From Actinobacteria bacterium Ga0077560 (GTDB lineage Bacteria; Actinomycetota; Thermoleophilia; Miltoncostaeales; Miltoncostaeaceae), in NCBI GenBank assembly GCA_001464275.1, contig LNFL01000122.1, forward strand, positions 1-62,725: DNA of 62,725 bases, in the 5' to 3' direction. Below the pieces are notes generated by a model, which was given only the letters and a program-made list of their open reading frames with translations, did not search any database and was not told the origin of the DNA. This document shows positions 52,059-60,199 of this stretch, in pieces. The position numbers were made by a program, and so were the translations under genes. The first letter of the stretch is position 1, and the number at the start of each line of letters is the position of its first letter.

Positions 52059-53105
52059 ATGGAACCCCTCGCAATCCAGATCGCCGAGCGGCTGCCCGTG
52101 CCGGACGTGCTGCTGCGCGCGGGCATCCGCAGCAGGGTGGGACGCCGCATCCGCGCGGAGTCGGCGGGCGGTGTGGACGCGCAGAGCGAGCGCTTCCGGG
52201 ATCTGGTGCGCCGCCTCGACGAGCAGCCCATCGCGGTCGCCACCGAGGACGCCAACGCCCAGCACTACGAGGTGCCGGCCGACTTCTACACGCTGTGCCT
52301 CGGGCCCCGGCGCAAGTACTCGTGCGCGTGGTGGCCGGAGGGCGTCACCACCCTCGCGCAGGCCGAGGACGCCATGCTCGAGCTATACGCCGAGCGGGCG
52401 CAGCTGACGGACGGCCAGCGGGTGCTGGACCTGGGGTGCGGCTGGGGCTCGCTGTCGCTGTGGCTCGCCGAGCGCCACCCGGGCAGCCGCATCCTGGGGG
52501 TGTCCAACAGCGCGTCACAGCGGGAGTACATCCTGGGCGTGGCCCGCGATCGCGGCCTCACGAACCTGGAGATCGTCACCGCCGACGCGAACGCCTTCGA
52601 GCCGGGTGAGCGGTTCGACCGGATCGTGAGCATCGAGATGCTGGAGCACGTCCGGAACCAGCGGCGCATGATGGCGCGCATCGGGTCGTGGCTCCGCCCG
52701 GACGGGCTGGCCTTCGTCCACATCTTCACGCACCGCACGCTGCCGTTCGAGTTCGACGAGACACGGAAGTCGGACTGGATCGCACGGCACTTCTTCACCG
52801 GCGGCACGATGCCGTCCGACGACCTCATGCTGCACACCGCGGCGGGGAGCCTCGAGATCGCCGACCACTGGCGGGTCTCGGGGGTCCACTACGCACGCAC
52901 CGCGCGCGCGTGGCTGGAGCTGCTGGACGCCAACCGCGAGGCGGCGATGGAGATCCTTGGGTCGCCCCCCTACGACCGGCGCGGCGCGGCGCGGCGCTTC
53001 CGGCGCTGGCGGTTGTTCTTCCTCTCCTGCGAGGGGCTCTGGGGGTACCGCGACGGCTCGGAGTTCATCGTGAGCCACTACCTGTTCCGGCCCGCCGCAG
53101 CCTGA
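52059..53105 (+). CDS. cyclopropane-fatty-acyl-phospholipid synthase-like methyltransferase
   Basis: A 348-residue SAM-dependent enzyme of the CFA synthase family: HYEVPADFYTLCLGPRRKYSCAWW near the N-terminus, motif I VLDLGCGWGSLSLWLAE, then SIEMLEHVRN and HIFTHRTLPFEF, with a basic C-terminal helix and GYRDGSEFIVSHYLF. It is shorter than classic Cfa (about 380) and lacks much of its N-terminal lipid domain. It probably methylates unsaturated fatty acyl chains; pairing with DUF1295 supports lipid modification. Confidence 0.85.
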   Translation: MEPLAIQIAERLPVPDVLLRAGIRSRVGRRIRAESAGGVDAQSERFRDLVRRLDEQPIAVATEDANAQHYEVPADFYTLCLGPRRKYSCAWWPEGVTTLAQAEDAMLELYAERAQLTDGQRVLDLGCGWGSLSLWLAERHPGSRILGVSNSASQREYILGVARDRGLTNLEIVTADANAFEPGERFDRIVSIEMLEHVRNQRRMMARIGSWLRPDGLAFVHIFTHRTLPFEFDETRKSDWIARHFFTGGTMPSDDLMLHTAAGSLEIADHWRVSGVHYARTARAWLELLDANREAAMEILGSPPYDRRGAARRFRRWRLFFLSCEGLWGYRDGSEFIVSHYLFRPAAA

Positions 53106-53258
53106 CCGGCCCGGGGGTACCCCGGCCCACACCAAGGGTTGGTGGGCGCGCCGGGGCGCGCGGCGCAGACTGACCCCGGCGTCCCCGGCCGGAGCGACCC
53201 GCTCCCCCGCACGGGGCACGATCCAGGCGGGCGCCCGCCGGGGCGCCGTCCAACGGCT
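53106..53258. other. intergenic region with several hairpins
   Basis: Between convergent genes. It holds CACCAA-GGG-TTGGTG (near 53131-53145), GCGCGCC-GG-GGCGCGC (near 53147-53162) and the palindrome GGCGGGCGCCCGCC (near 53229-53242). The first two can terminate the plus-strand gene and the last the minus-strand gene. No ORF is credible here. Confidence 0.5.
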
Positions 53259-53927
53259 TCAGCGATCGCCGGGACGCACCAGGCCCGCCTGCATGGCGAG
53301 CCGCGCCAGGCGCATGCGCTTCTCGTTCTGCGGGAGGTCACCGATCTCGAACCGCCGGTACAGCTCCCGCAGGTGCGCCTTCACCGCCTCCACCGACAGG
53401 TGCAGCTCGCCGGCGATCTGCTCGTTGGTCGCGGTGATGCCCATCTGCCCGGGGTCGGTGAGCAGCGGCCGGCACAGCGCCAGCAGCACGCGCCGCTTCG
53501 CCTCGGTGATGTCCTCGGCCATCACCGGCTGCGAGCCGGGCGCGGTGGCCTGCTCGGCGGGTCCGGGATCGCGGAACCGGATGTGTGTGTGACCGAGCCG
53601 CACCATGTCGCGGTCCGCGAGCCGCTGCTGGGCGGTCACCCGCTGCCCGTTCACGAAGGTGCCGTTCCGCGACAGGCCGTCGTCCACCAGCGTCCACTCG
53701 CCCGCCACGCGCTCGAGCTTGGCGTGCACCCGGGACACACGGGAGTCCCACTCCAGTGCGAGGTCGCAGGATGGGCGCCGCCCGAGCACCACGCGCTCGG
53801 TCGCATCTCCGAGGCGCACGATCCGCTGCTCGCCACCGGCGTCCCGGAACTCCAGGAAGGGCCATCCCGCGCGCTCGGCCTCCTGGCGGCGCATCAGGTC
53901 GCCGGGCTGGTCGGACGGGTCCCCCAC
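53259..53927 (-). CDS. FHA-domain / HTH phosphoprotein-responsive regulator
   Basis: A 222-residue protein. Residues ~25-120 form an FHA domain (VVLGRRPSCDLALEWDSRVSRVHAKLE and LSRNGTFVNGQRV, the phosphothreonine-binding loops). Residues ~140-215 form a winged or LuxR-like HTH (ITATNEQIAGELHLSVEAVKAHLRELYRRFEI). The GTG start follows GGGGGAG. It is divergent from the kinase-nSTAND-WD40 gene with a 146-base spacer, so phosphorylation by that kinase may be its input. An FHA-HTH pair could turn kinase output directly into transcription. Confidence 0.85.
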   Translation of the reverse strand: MGDPSDQPGDLMRRQEAERAGWPFLEFRDAGGEQRIVRLGDATERVVLGRRPSCDLALEWDSRVSRVHAKLERVAGEWTLVDDGLSRNGTFVNGQRVTAQQRLADRDMVRLGHTHIRFRDPGPAEQATAPGSQPVMAEDITEAKRRVLLALCRPLLTDPGQMGITATNEQIAGELHLSVEAVKAHLRELYRRFEIGDLPQNEKRMRLARLAMQAGLVRPGDR

Positions 53928-54073
53928 TGCACTCCCCCACCGCTGGTCACGATCCGGGACCGAATCTACCCCGATGTGACGGCCCGGCGCATCCCGGGCC
54001 GCTGGCCGTGAGCGTCCTGTGCGACATAGAGTCGCCGCGAGGCACCGACGCCGCGGAGGAAATACGCCACCTC

Positions 54074-57000
54074 ATGAGCCAGGACGCCCCAACCACGGAC
54101 CACACACTCGAGACGACCGCCGGTGGGCCGGACGCCGCTCCGCTCGCCGTCCCGTCCGTCGGTGACCGGGTCGGCCCGTACCGCATCACCTCCCTGGCCG
54201 GCGCCGGCGGCATGGGCGTCGTCTTCCAGGCGCGGGACGAGCAGCTCGACCGCGCCGTCGCCCTCAAGCTCATCGCCCCGGAGTACGCCCGGGACCCGCG
54301 GTTCCGCGAGATGTTCCTCCGCGAGTCGCGCGCGGCCGCCTCCATCGAGCATCCGAACGTCATCCCGATCTACGGGGCGGACCAGGACGGTGACCGCCTC
54401 TACATCGCGATGCGGTTCGTGGAGGGAGAGAGCCTCGCGGAGCGCATCGCCCAACGGGGCAAGCTGCCGCCGGCGCAGGCGGTCGGCATCCTCGGGCAGG
54501 TGGCCGCCGCGCTCGAGGCGGCCCACCGACGCGGCCTGCTGCACCGCGACGTGAAGCCGGCGAACATCGTGGTGAGCGACGACGACCAGGGTCCGGTCTA
54601 CCTGTCGGACTTCGGCCTGGCCACACGGTTCGTCGAGGACGCGGCCGGCGGAAGATGGGCCGGGACGCTCGCGTACCTCGCGCCGGAGCAGATCCGCGGC
54701 GGGACGCTGGATGCCCGCACGGACGTCTACGCCCTCGGGTGCGTGCTGTTCCAGACGCTCACCGGGCGGGTCCCCTTCCCCACCCGCGACGAGGCGGCGG
54801 CGCAGATCGCGCACCTCACCCAGGCCCCGCCCCGGGTCTCGGAGATCGCCCCCGGCGTCCCCGCCGGGTTCGACGCGGTCATCGCCCGTGCCATGGCGAA
54901 ACGGCCCGATGACCGCTTCCCCTCGGCCGCCGCCTTCGCCGCCGCCCTCGCCGCGCTGCGGTTCGACGCGGTGCTGTTGCACCATCCCGACGACCGGCCC
55001 GCGGCCGACGCGCTGCGCGCCGCGCTCCGGGAGGAGGGGCTCGAGGTCTGGGCTCCGTCCGCCGATTCCGACGACGTGTCCGACGCCGTCCGCGCATCGG
55101 GCGCGTGCATCGTGCTGGTCGGACCGGCCGGCCTCGGCGACTGGGCGCGCGACCCGCTCGCCCTGGCGCAGGAGATCGCACTGCGGGACCGGGCGTTCCG
55201 CCTGTCGGCCGCGCTGCTGCCCGGCGCGCCCGATCCCTTCGGCGCGGGCATGGGATTCCTTGCCGGCAGGGCCTGGGCAGACCTGCGCATGGGCGTCTCG
55301 GACCACGACGGGCGGCGTGAGCTGCTGCGCCTGGTCCGTGAGGAACCGCCCCCCGCGCCCCGTGACGCGGGACCCGAGGTCAACCCGTACCGCGGGCTCG
55401 CCGCGTTCGGGGAGGACGACGCCGGGTTCTTCGTGGGCCGGGAGGATGAGGTCGCCGGGCTCGTGGAGCGGCTGCGGGGCCGCCGGTTCCTGGCGGTGGT
55501 GGGCCCGTCCGGCAGCGGCAAGAGCTCGCTGGTGGCCGCCGGGCTGGTGCCCGCCGTGCACCGCGACACCGCGGTGGACTGGCGCGTCGCCGCGCTCACC
55601 CCCGGGGCGCGTCCCCTCGCCGCCCTCGCGGCGGCGATCGCCCGCGTCGTGCCGCCGTCGTCGGGGCGCCCGGGCGCCGGCGCGCTGGGCACCGACCCGG
55701 CGGCCCTGCGGCGCGCCCTCGATGGCGCGCTCCCGGACGGCGACGGCCATCGGGTGCTGCTGGTGATCGACCAGTTCGAGGAGGCCTTCACCCTCGCCGA
55801 GCCCCACGAGCGCTCCGCGTTCTTCGACGCCCTCGCCGACGCCACCACCCTGCCCGGCGGCCGGGTGTGGGTCGTCGCCGCGATGCGCGCCGACTTCTAC
55901 CCCCGCTGCGCGGACCATCCGGCCCTGCGCGACCTCGTCGCCGCCAACCAGTTCCTCGTGGGCCCCATGAGCCCGCCGGCGCTGCGGCGGGTGGTCGAGG
56001 TGCCGGCACGCCGCGTCGGCCTCACCCTGGAGCCCGGGCTCACCAAGCGCATCCTCGGCGACCTGGCCGGGCGTCCCGGGGCCCTGCCGCTGCTGCAGCA
56101 CCTGCTGCTCGAGCTGTGGCACCGGCGGCGTGGCCGGGAGCTGACGCTGGAGGCGTACGCCGCGTCCGGTGGTGTCGAGGGCGCCGTCGCCCGGAGGGCC
56201 GAGGAGGTGTTCGCCGGACTCACCCCCGCCCAGCGGGACGTGGCCCGCCAGGTGCTCCTGCGACTCACCCAGCCCGGCGAGGGGACCGAGGACACCCGCC
56301 GCCGCGCCGAGATGCGCGAGCTCGCCCTTCGCCCGGACCAGCACCGCAACGTGGACGCGGTCGTCGGCGCCTTCGCCGAGGCCCGGCTGTTCACCACGGG
56401 ACGCGACATCCCCAGTGGCCGGCCGACCGTCGAGGTCGCGCACGAGGCCCTGATCAGGAGTTGGCCCCGCCTGCGCGGGTGGCTCGATGAGGCGCGCGAT
56501 CGACTGCGGGCCCAGCACCGCCTCACGCAGGCCGCCGATGACTGGGACGCCAGCGGGCGGGAGGACGCCCAGCTGTATCGCGGCGCCCGTCTGGCGGAGT
56601 GGCGGGAGCGCGGTCTGGACGGCCTCAACGAACATGAGGCGGCGTTCATCACGGCATCGCAGGCCCATTCGGAGCGTGAGGCGCGCGCAAGGCGGCGCCG
56701 AACCCAGAGCATCATCGGAGCCCTGGCCGCCGGCCTGCTGCTGGTCGGTGGCGCCGGCGCCTTTGCACTGGTCCAGCGCAGCAGCGCCGATCATTCTCGC
56801 GCCATCGCCCAGTCGCGGCAGCTCGCGGCGAACGCACGGGACCAGGCCGTCCGGGACCCCGAGCTGGGAATCCTCCTGGCGCGGGAGGCGCTGGCGGCGC
56901 AGGACACGCCGGAGGCCAGCTGGGCCCTGCGGCAAGCGACGTTCAGCTCCACCATCAATCGCGTGTTTCCCCATCCGCAGGGAGTCCTCAGAATGGCCGT

Positions 57001-58816
57001 CAGCCGAGACGGCAGCCTGCTGGTGACGGGAGCCAATGGCGATGGAGTCGTCCGCCTGTGGGACGTCCGGACCGGTGCGCAGCTCACGACCATTGACCCG
57101 GAGCGCCCCGATGTCTTCGGCCTCGGGTTGGACTCGGCGGGCCGTCGTCTCGTCACGACCTCCGGGGGAACCGAGGTCGCCACACGGCTTGAGGTGTTCG
57201 CACTTCCGAGCGGTGAGCGCATGGTTCGGATCCCGGTTCCCGCCGGAACCTTCTCGGCCGCGATCTCCCCGGACGGAGCCCGGGTGGCGTCGGCCGACAT
57301 CAATGGAGTCGTCCGTCTCTGGGATGCGGCGACCGGTCGCCTCCAATCGACGGTGGGGACCTTCCCGGGTGGCGGGATGGCCCTGGCGTTCTCCCCTGAT
57401 GGCCAACGGCTGGCAATGGGTGGATTCGCCGACGGTGCGCGGGTCTGGGACCTCCGCCGGCGAACCGAAACACGGCTGTCCGCCACGACCGGCCTGAACG
57501 ACATCGCCTTCACGCCGGACGGGGCGGCGGTCGTGGGCACGGGTTTCGCGACACCGGACATCTACCGCTGGGACCTCTCTTCCCCGGGGCGACCGCTGCG
57601 ATGGGCCTCACCTGTCGAAAGCCTTGGCATCGCCGTCGCACCGAATGGGCGCTGGCTCGCGGTGACCGGCGGAGACGGACTTGTCCGCGTCTATCCACGG
57701 GACGGAGGGGATCCGGTCACCTCTATTCGCGGTCACAGCGGCGTGGTCTACCGGGTCGCGTTCCTCCCCGGTGGCGACCGCCTCGTCAGTGGAGGCGAGG
57801 ACGGCGGCGCGCGGCTTGTCGAATGGCGGAACGGCGTCGGTGAACGAGCGACGATCCCCGCTTCGGACGCGGGCACCATCGAGGGCCGGGCACTCCGAAT
57901 CGGCGATGACGGGGCCGTCGATGCGCTGGTGGCCGGCGGACGAGGAATCGAATGGCGTCCGGATGAGGCGGATGCGGTTCGCGTGGACCCACAGCTTCCA
58001 GAGATGAACGACGGGGTCCTGGCTGACCGAGGGGCCCTGCCGGCGGCATGGACCGGGGTCGGGACGCGGTCAAGTCTCACGATCACGTCACCTCCTTCCG
58101 CTCCGCCCGCGACCATCCCTGACGCGAATTGGACCGCGGTGGACGTGAGCGCCGACGGAGGGTTCGCGGCGGCGGGTGCAGCCGACGGGCGCGTGGTCGT
58201 GTGGGACCTGCTCGCTGGTGGTCGCCCGCGCCGGCTCGGAACGCTTCCAACCGCCGTCAGCGCCATCACCATCAGCCGGGACGGCCGGCGCGTTGCCGCA
58301 TCCGACACACAGGGCGGAGCTCGTGTCTGGCAAGGCGAGACGACGAACCAGGTGGTGCTGGCCCAGCAGGCGGGGAACGTCTTCACACTCGACTTCAACT
58401 CGGATGGCACGTTGATCGCCACGGGATCAGCCGACCGCACCGTGCGGGTGGCCGAAGCCGCCACGGGCCGCCAGCTCGCCGTGCTCCGGGGTCACACGAC
58501 GGCGATCGCGAACGGGTCCGTTCGATTCTCGGCCGATTCGACCCGCGTGGTCAGCGCGGCCGAGGACGGTCTCCGCGTCTGGGATTGGCGCGCCGGAGCG
58601 CAGGTGCTGTCCCTGCCGTTCCAGAGCGGTCGCCAAGCCGCGATCAGCCCCGACGGCGGCTGGATCGCCGTGATCGGCGCAGACCCGAAGGGTTTCGTCC
58701 TCGAGCGCTGGCGTTGCGACGTCTGCGGCGGACTCGAGGACGTCCGGAAGCTGGCCTCGCGGAGGGTCACCCGCGACCTCACCGAGGCGGAGCGTGAGCA
58801 GTTCGGCATCAGATGA
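54074..58816 (+). CDS. Ser/Thr kinase - TIR-like - nSTAND ATPase - TM - WD40 protein
   Basis: A 1580-residue multidomain sensor. Kinase at ~34-293: glycine loop GAGGMGVV (43-50), K65, HRD 157-159, DFG 179-181 and APEQ about 203-206, all intact. TIR-like domain at ~297-424 (FDAVLLHH..., EEGLEVWAPS, CIVLVGPAGLGDWARDPL, LLPGAP), degenerate in its first strand. nSTAND ATPase at ~436-870: NPYRGLAAF, FFVGREDEV, Walker A GPSGSGKSS (477-485), Walker B VLLVIDQFEEAF. One membrane segment at ~878-898, then about ten WD40-type blades to the C-terminus. ATG 54074 follows GGAGG by 14 bases. Such chains are sensor-switch-effector proteins of bacterial conflict and development systems. It lies 16 bases upstream of the lanthipeptide-like cassette, so probably one transcript. 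Confidence 0.9.
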   Translation: MSQDAPTTDHTLETTAGGPDAAPLAVPSVGDRVGPYRITSLAGAGGMGVVFQARDEQLDRAVALKLIAPEYARDPRFREMFLRESRAAASIEHPNVIPIYGADQDGDRLYIAMRFVEGESLAERIAQRGKLPPAQAVGILGQVAAALEAAHRRGLLHRDVKPANIVVSDDDQGPVYLSDFGLATRFVEDAAGGRWAGTLAYLAPEQIRGGTLDARTDVYALGCVLFQTLTGRVPFPTRDEAAAQIAHLTQAPPRVSEIAPGVPAGFDAVIARAMAKRPDDRFPSAAAFAAALAALRFDAVLLHHPDDRPAADALRAALREEGLEVWAPSADSDDVSDAVRASGACIVLVGPAGLGDWARDPLALAQEIALRDRAFRLSAALLPGAPDPFGAGMGFLAGRAWADLRMGVSDHDGRRELLRLVREEPPPAPRDAGPEVNPYRGLAAFGEDDAGFFVGREDEVAGLVERLRGRRFLAVVGPSGSGKSSLVAAGLVPAVHRDTAVDWRVAALTPGARPLAALAAAIARVVPPSSGRPGAGALGTDPAALRRALDGALPDGDGHRVLLVIDQFEEAFTLAEPHERSAFFDALADATTLPGGRVWVVAAMRADFYPRCADHPALRDLVAANQFLVGPMSPPALRRVVEVPARRVGLTLEPGLTKRILGDLAGRPGALPLLQHLLLELWHRRRGRELTLEAYAASGGVEGAVARRAEEVFAGLTPAQRDVARQVLLRLTQPGEGTEDTRRRAEMRELALRPDQHRNVDAVVGAFAEARLFTTGRDIPSGRPTVEVAHEALIRSWPRLRGWLDEARDRLRAQHRLTQAADDWDASGREDAQLYRGARLAEWRERGLDGLNEHEAAFITASQAHSEREARARRRRTQSIIGALAAGLLLVGGAGAFALVQRSSADHSRAIAQSRQLAANARDQAVRDPELGILLAREALAAQDTPEASWALRQATFSSTINRVFPHPQGVLRMAVSRDGSLLVTGANGDGVVRLWDVRTGAQLTTIDPERPDVFGLGLDSAGRRLVTTSGGTEVATRLEVFALPSGERMVRIPVPAGTFSAAISPDGARVASADINGVVRLWDAATGRLQSTVGTFPGGGMALAFSPDGQRLAMGGFADGARVWDLRRRTETRLSATTGLNDIAFTPDGAAVVGTGFATPDIYRWDLSSPGRPLRWASPVESLGIAVAPNGRWLAVTGGDGLVRVYPRDGGDPVTSIRGHSGVVYRVAFLPGGDRLVSGGEDGGARLVEWRNGVGERATIPASDAGTIEGRALRIGDDGAVDALVAGGRGIEWRPDEADAVRVDPQLPEMNDGVLADRGALPAAWTGVGTRSSLTITSPPSAPPATIPDANWTAVDVSADGGFAAAGAADGRVVVWDLLAGGRPRRLGTLPTAVSAITISRDGRRVAASDTQGGARVWQGETTNQVVLAQQAGNVFTLDFNSDGTLIATGSADRTVRVAEAATGRQLAVLRGHTTAIANGSVRFSADSTRVVSAAEDGLRVWDWRAGAQVLSLPFQSGRQAAISPDGGWIAVIGADPKGFVLERWRCDVCGGLEDVRKLASRRVTRDLTEAEREQFGIR

Positions 58817-58832
58817 CGACACGGAGGACGCC

Positions 58833-59234
58833 ATGAGTCAGGGAACGGACATCTCCACCGCGATGGAGGCCGCGCGCGGCGGAACCGCGCTCAGGATCCT
58901 TCGGGGCCACCTCGACACGGTGGCGGCGCCCGTGCGGCTCTACCTCGATCTCGGATTCGACGCATATGTCGAACTCACCGACCCGATCGCCTGGCAGCCG
59001 CTCGGCGGCCCTATCGACCCGGTGTTGGTCTGGGTGCGCCGGGATCTGCAACTCACACTCAAGGCGGTGGGATGTGAGCCCGCCGAGCTGGGCCTGTTCA
59101 CTCTCGACCCCTATGTGCTCTTCGAGGATCCGGGAACCGAATGGCCGCACACGAGCACCCGCGCCTACTCCGTGATGGCATGCCGAGTCCGCCCGAAGAC
59201 CTCGCACACGATCGGCTGGTGCGCGACCGACTGA
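58833..59234 (+). CDS. candidate lanthipeptide precursor with long leader
   Basis: A 133-residue protein immediately upstream of the modification genes. Residues 1-~106 form a folded-looking acidic leader (LYLDLGFDAYVELTDPIAW, VLVWVRRDLQLTL). The C-terminal ~26 residues (from about T107) are rich in Ser/Thr (T107, S108, T109, S113, T123, S124, T126, T132) with cysteines C117 and C130, ending GWCATD; that is the content of a lanthipeptide core with up to two rings. C81 lies in the leader. GGAGGA lies 4 bases before ATG 58833. The assignment rests on gene order and tail composition. An alternative is a leader-recognition or chaperone protein, with the true precursor elsewhere. Confidence 0.6.
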   Translation: MSQGTDISTAMEAARGGTALRILRGHLDTVAAPVRLYLDLGFDAYVELTDPIAWQPLGGPIDPVLVWVRRDLQLTLKAVGCEPAELGLFTLDPYVLFEDPGTEWPHTSTRAYSVMACRVRPKTSHTIGWCATD

Positions 59235-60199
59235 GCCTGCCGACCGCGCCCGGGCCCGCGAGAACGTGGGCCCGCGTTGTCACGCCCGCGGACCTCGTCG
59301 ACCACGACGTCGTGCTGCGCCCGGCCGGGGGGCGCAATGCGTCGTGGATCATCGAGGTGGACGGGGTTCCCCGGTGCGTGGTGAAGCAGGGCGCAGAACG
59401 GGATGCCGACCGCGAGACGCGATGCATCGACCGGCTTCGGCAGGGACCCCTTCGGGATCACGTACCAGCCGCCCGCCGTCTCGGAGACGGATCGCGATCG
59501 ATCGACTGGGTTGTCGGCGAGCCCGTCGGACACGATGACGAATCCCGGTTTCCGAGCCATGTCCTTCCGGAGGTGGGAGTCCTTCTCCGGCGGCTTCATG
59601 GTCTGCCCCCACCGCCGGTCGAGCCGTTGGGCCCCCCGTGGGTCACACGGATCCATCGCCCCACCCCACGGCGGCTGTCCTGGTCGAGCGCGGCCCTGAT
59701 CCACCTGGTGCGACTGGTTCAGGCGAACCCCACTCTCACGTCGGGGCTGGATGCCCTCGCAGGGTCCTGGACCGCCGATGCCTTCGTGCACGGCGATCTG
59801 CGGATGGCCAATATTCTTGTCCGGAACGCCGGGGCGCCGGCCGTGGTCCTCGTGGACTGGGAGGCCGGGGGGCCCGGTCACGCCGCCGCCGATCTCGGGG
59901 CGGTGATCGGCGAGATCCTGCTCGGCTGGGCCATCCACCCGGTGTCGCCCGGGCAGCGGGCCGCACGCTCTGCGTTCCGGCTCGCGTGTCACCAGATCAG
60001 GGCGCTGTGGACCGCGTACGGGGACGGGGTCGACGCCGACTCCGCCGTGAGATGGGGCGGAGCGCGCCTTGTGCAGACTGCGGCGGAGGCGTGCCAGCAT
60101 GAGCTGTTCCCGCCGCCGTCTCTTGACGCCATGCTTCACGCCGCGGCGTTCGCCTTCGAGGACGGAGGGACCCTCGTGCGGCAGATGACCTCACCATGA
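59180..60199 (+). CDS. APH-fold kinase, class V lanthipeptide kinase-like
   Basis: A 339-residue aminoglycoside-phosphotransferase-fold kinase with catalytic loop FVHGDLRMANILV (HGDxxxxN) and metal-binding VLVDWEAGGPG (DxE). The N-lobe has ASWIIEVDGVPRCVVKQG with the ATP lysine. In class V lanthipeptide and thioamitide clusters an APH-like kinase phosphorylates Ser/Thr of the precursor before lyase elimination; the next gene is the matching HopA1-like lyase. Start choice is uncertain: ATG 59180 overlaps the precursor by 55 bases; ATG 59141 or GTG 59219 are possible. The stop overlaps the next start (ATGA). Confidence 0.82.
   Translation: MPSPPEDLAHDRLVRDRLSLPTAPGPARTWARVVTPADLVDHDVVLRPAGGRNASWIIEVDGVPRCVVKQGAERDADRETRCIDRLRQGPLRDHVPAARRLGDGSRSIDWVVGEPVGHDDESRFPSHVLPEVGVLLRRLHGLPPPPVEPLGPPWVTRIHRPTPRRLSWSSAALIHLVRLVQANPTLTSGLDALAGSWTADAFVHGDLRMANILVRNAGAPAVVLVDWEAGGPGHAAADLGAVIGEILLGWAIHPVSPGQRAARSAFRLACHQIRALWTAYGDGVDADSAVRWGGARLVQTAAEACQHELFPPPSLDAMLHAAAFAFEDGGTLVRQMTSP

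Noticed and set aside
54008..54073. An upstream GTG start for the kinase protein adding 22 residues
   Set aside because: A TAGAGT -10-like element lies downstream of that GTG and GGAGG precedes ATG 54074; the added residues resemble no part of the family.
54370..54460. A canonical TIR domain at the kinase C-terminus as an active NADase
   Set aside because: The domain lies after residue 297 (DNA from about 54960), and its first strand and loop are degenerate (VLLHHPDD instead of VFISYS), so NADase activity is not claimed.
53966..57406. An open frame of over 1100 codons opposite the kinase-nSTAND gene
   Set aside because: The plus strand has intact kinase and P-loop motifs in order; the opposite translation is low-complexity Arg/Gly/His/Pro.
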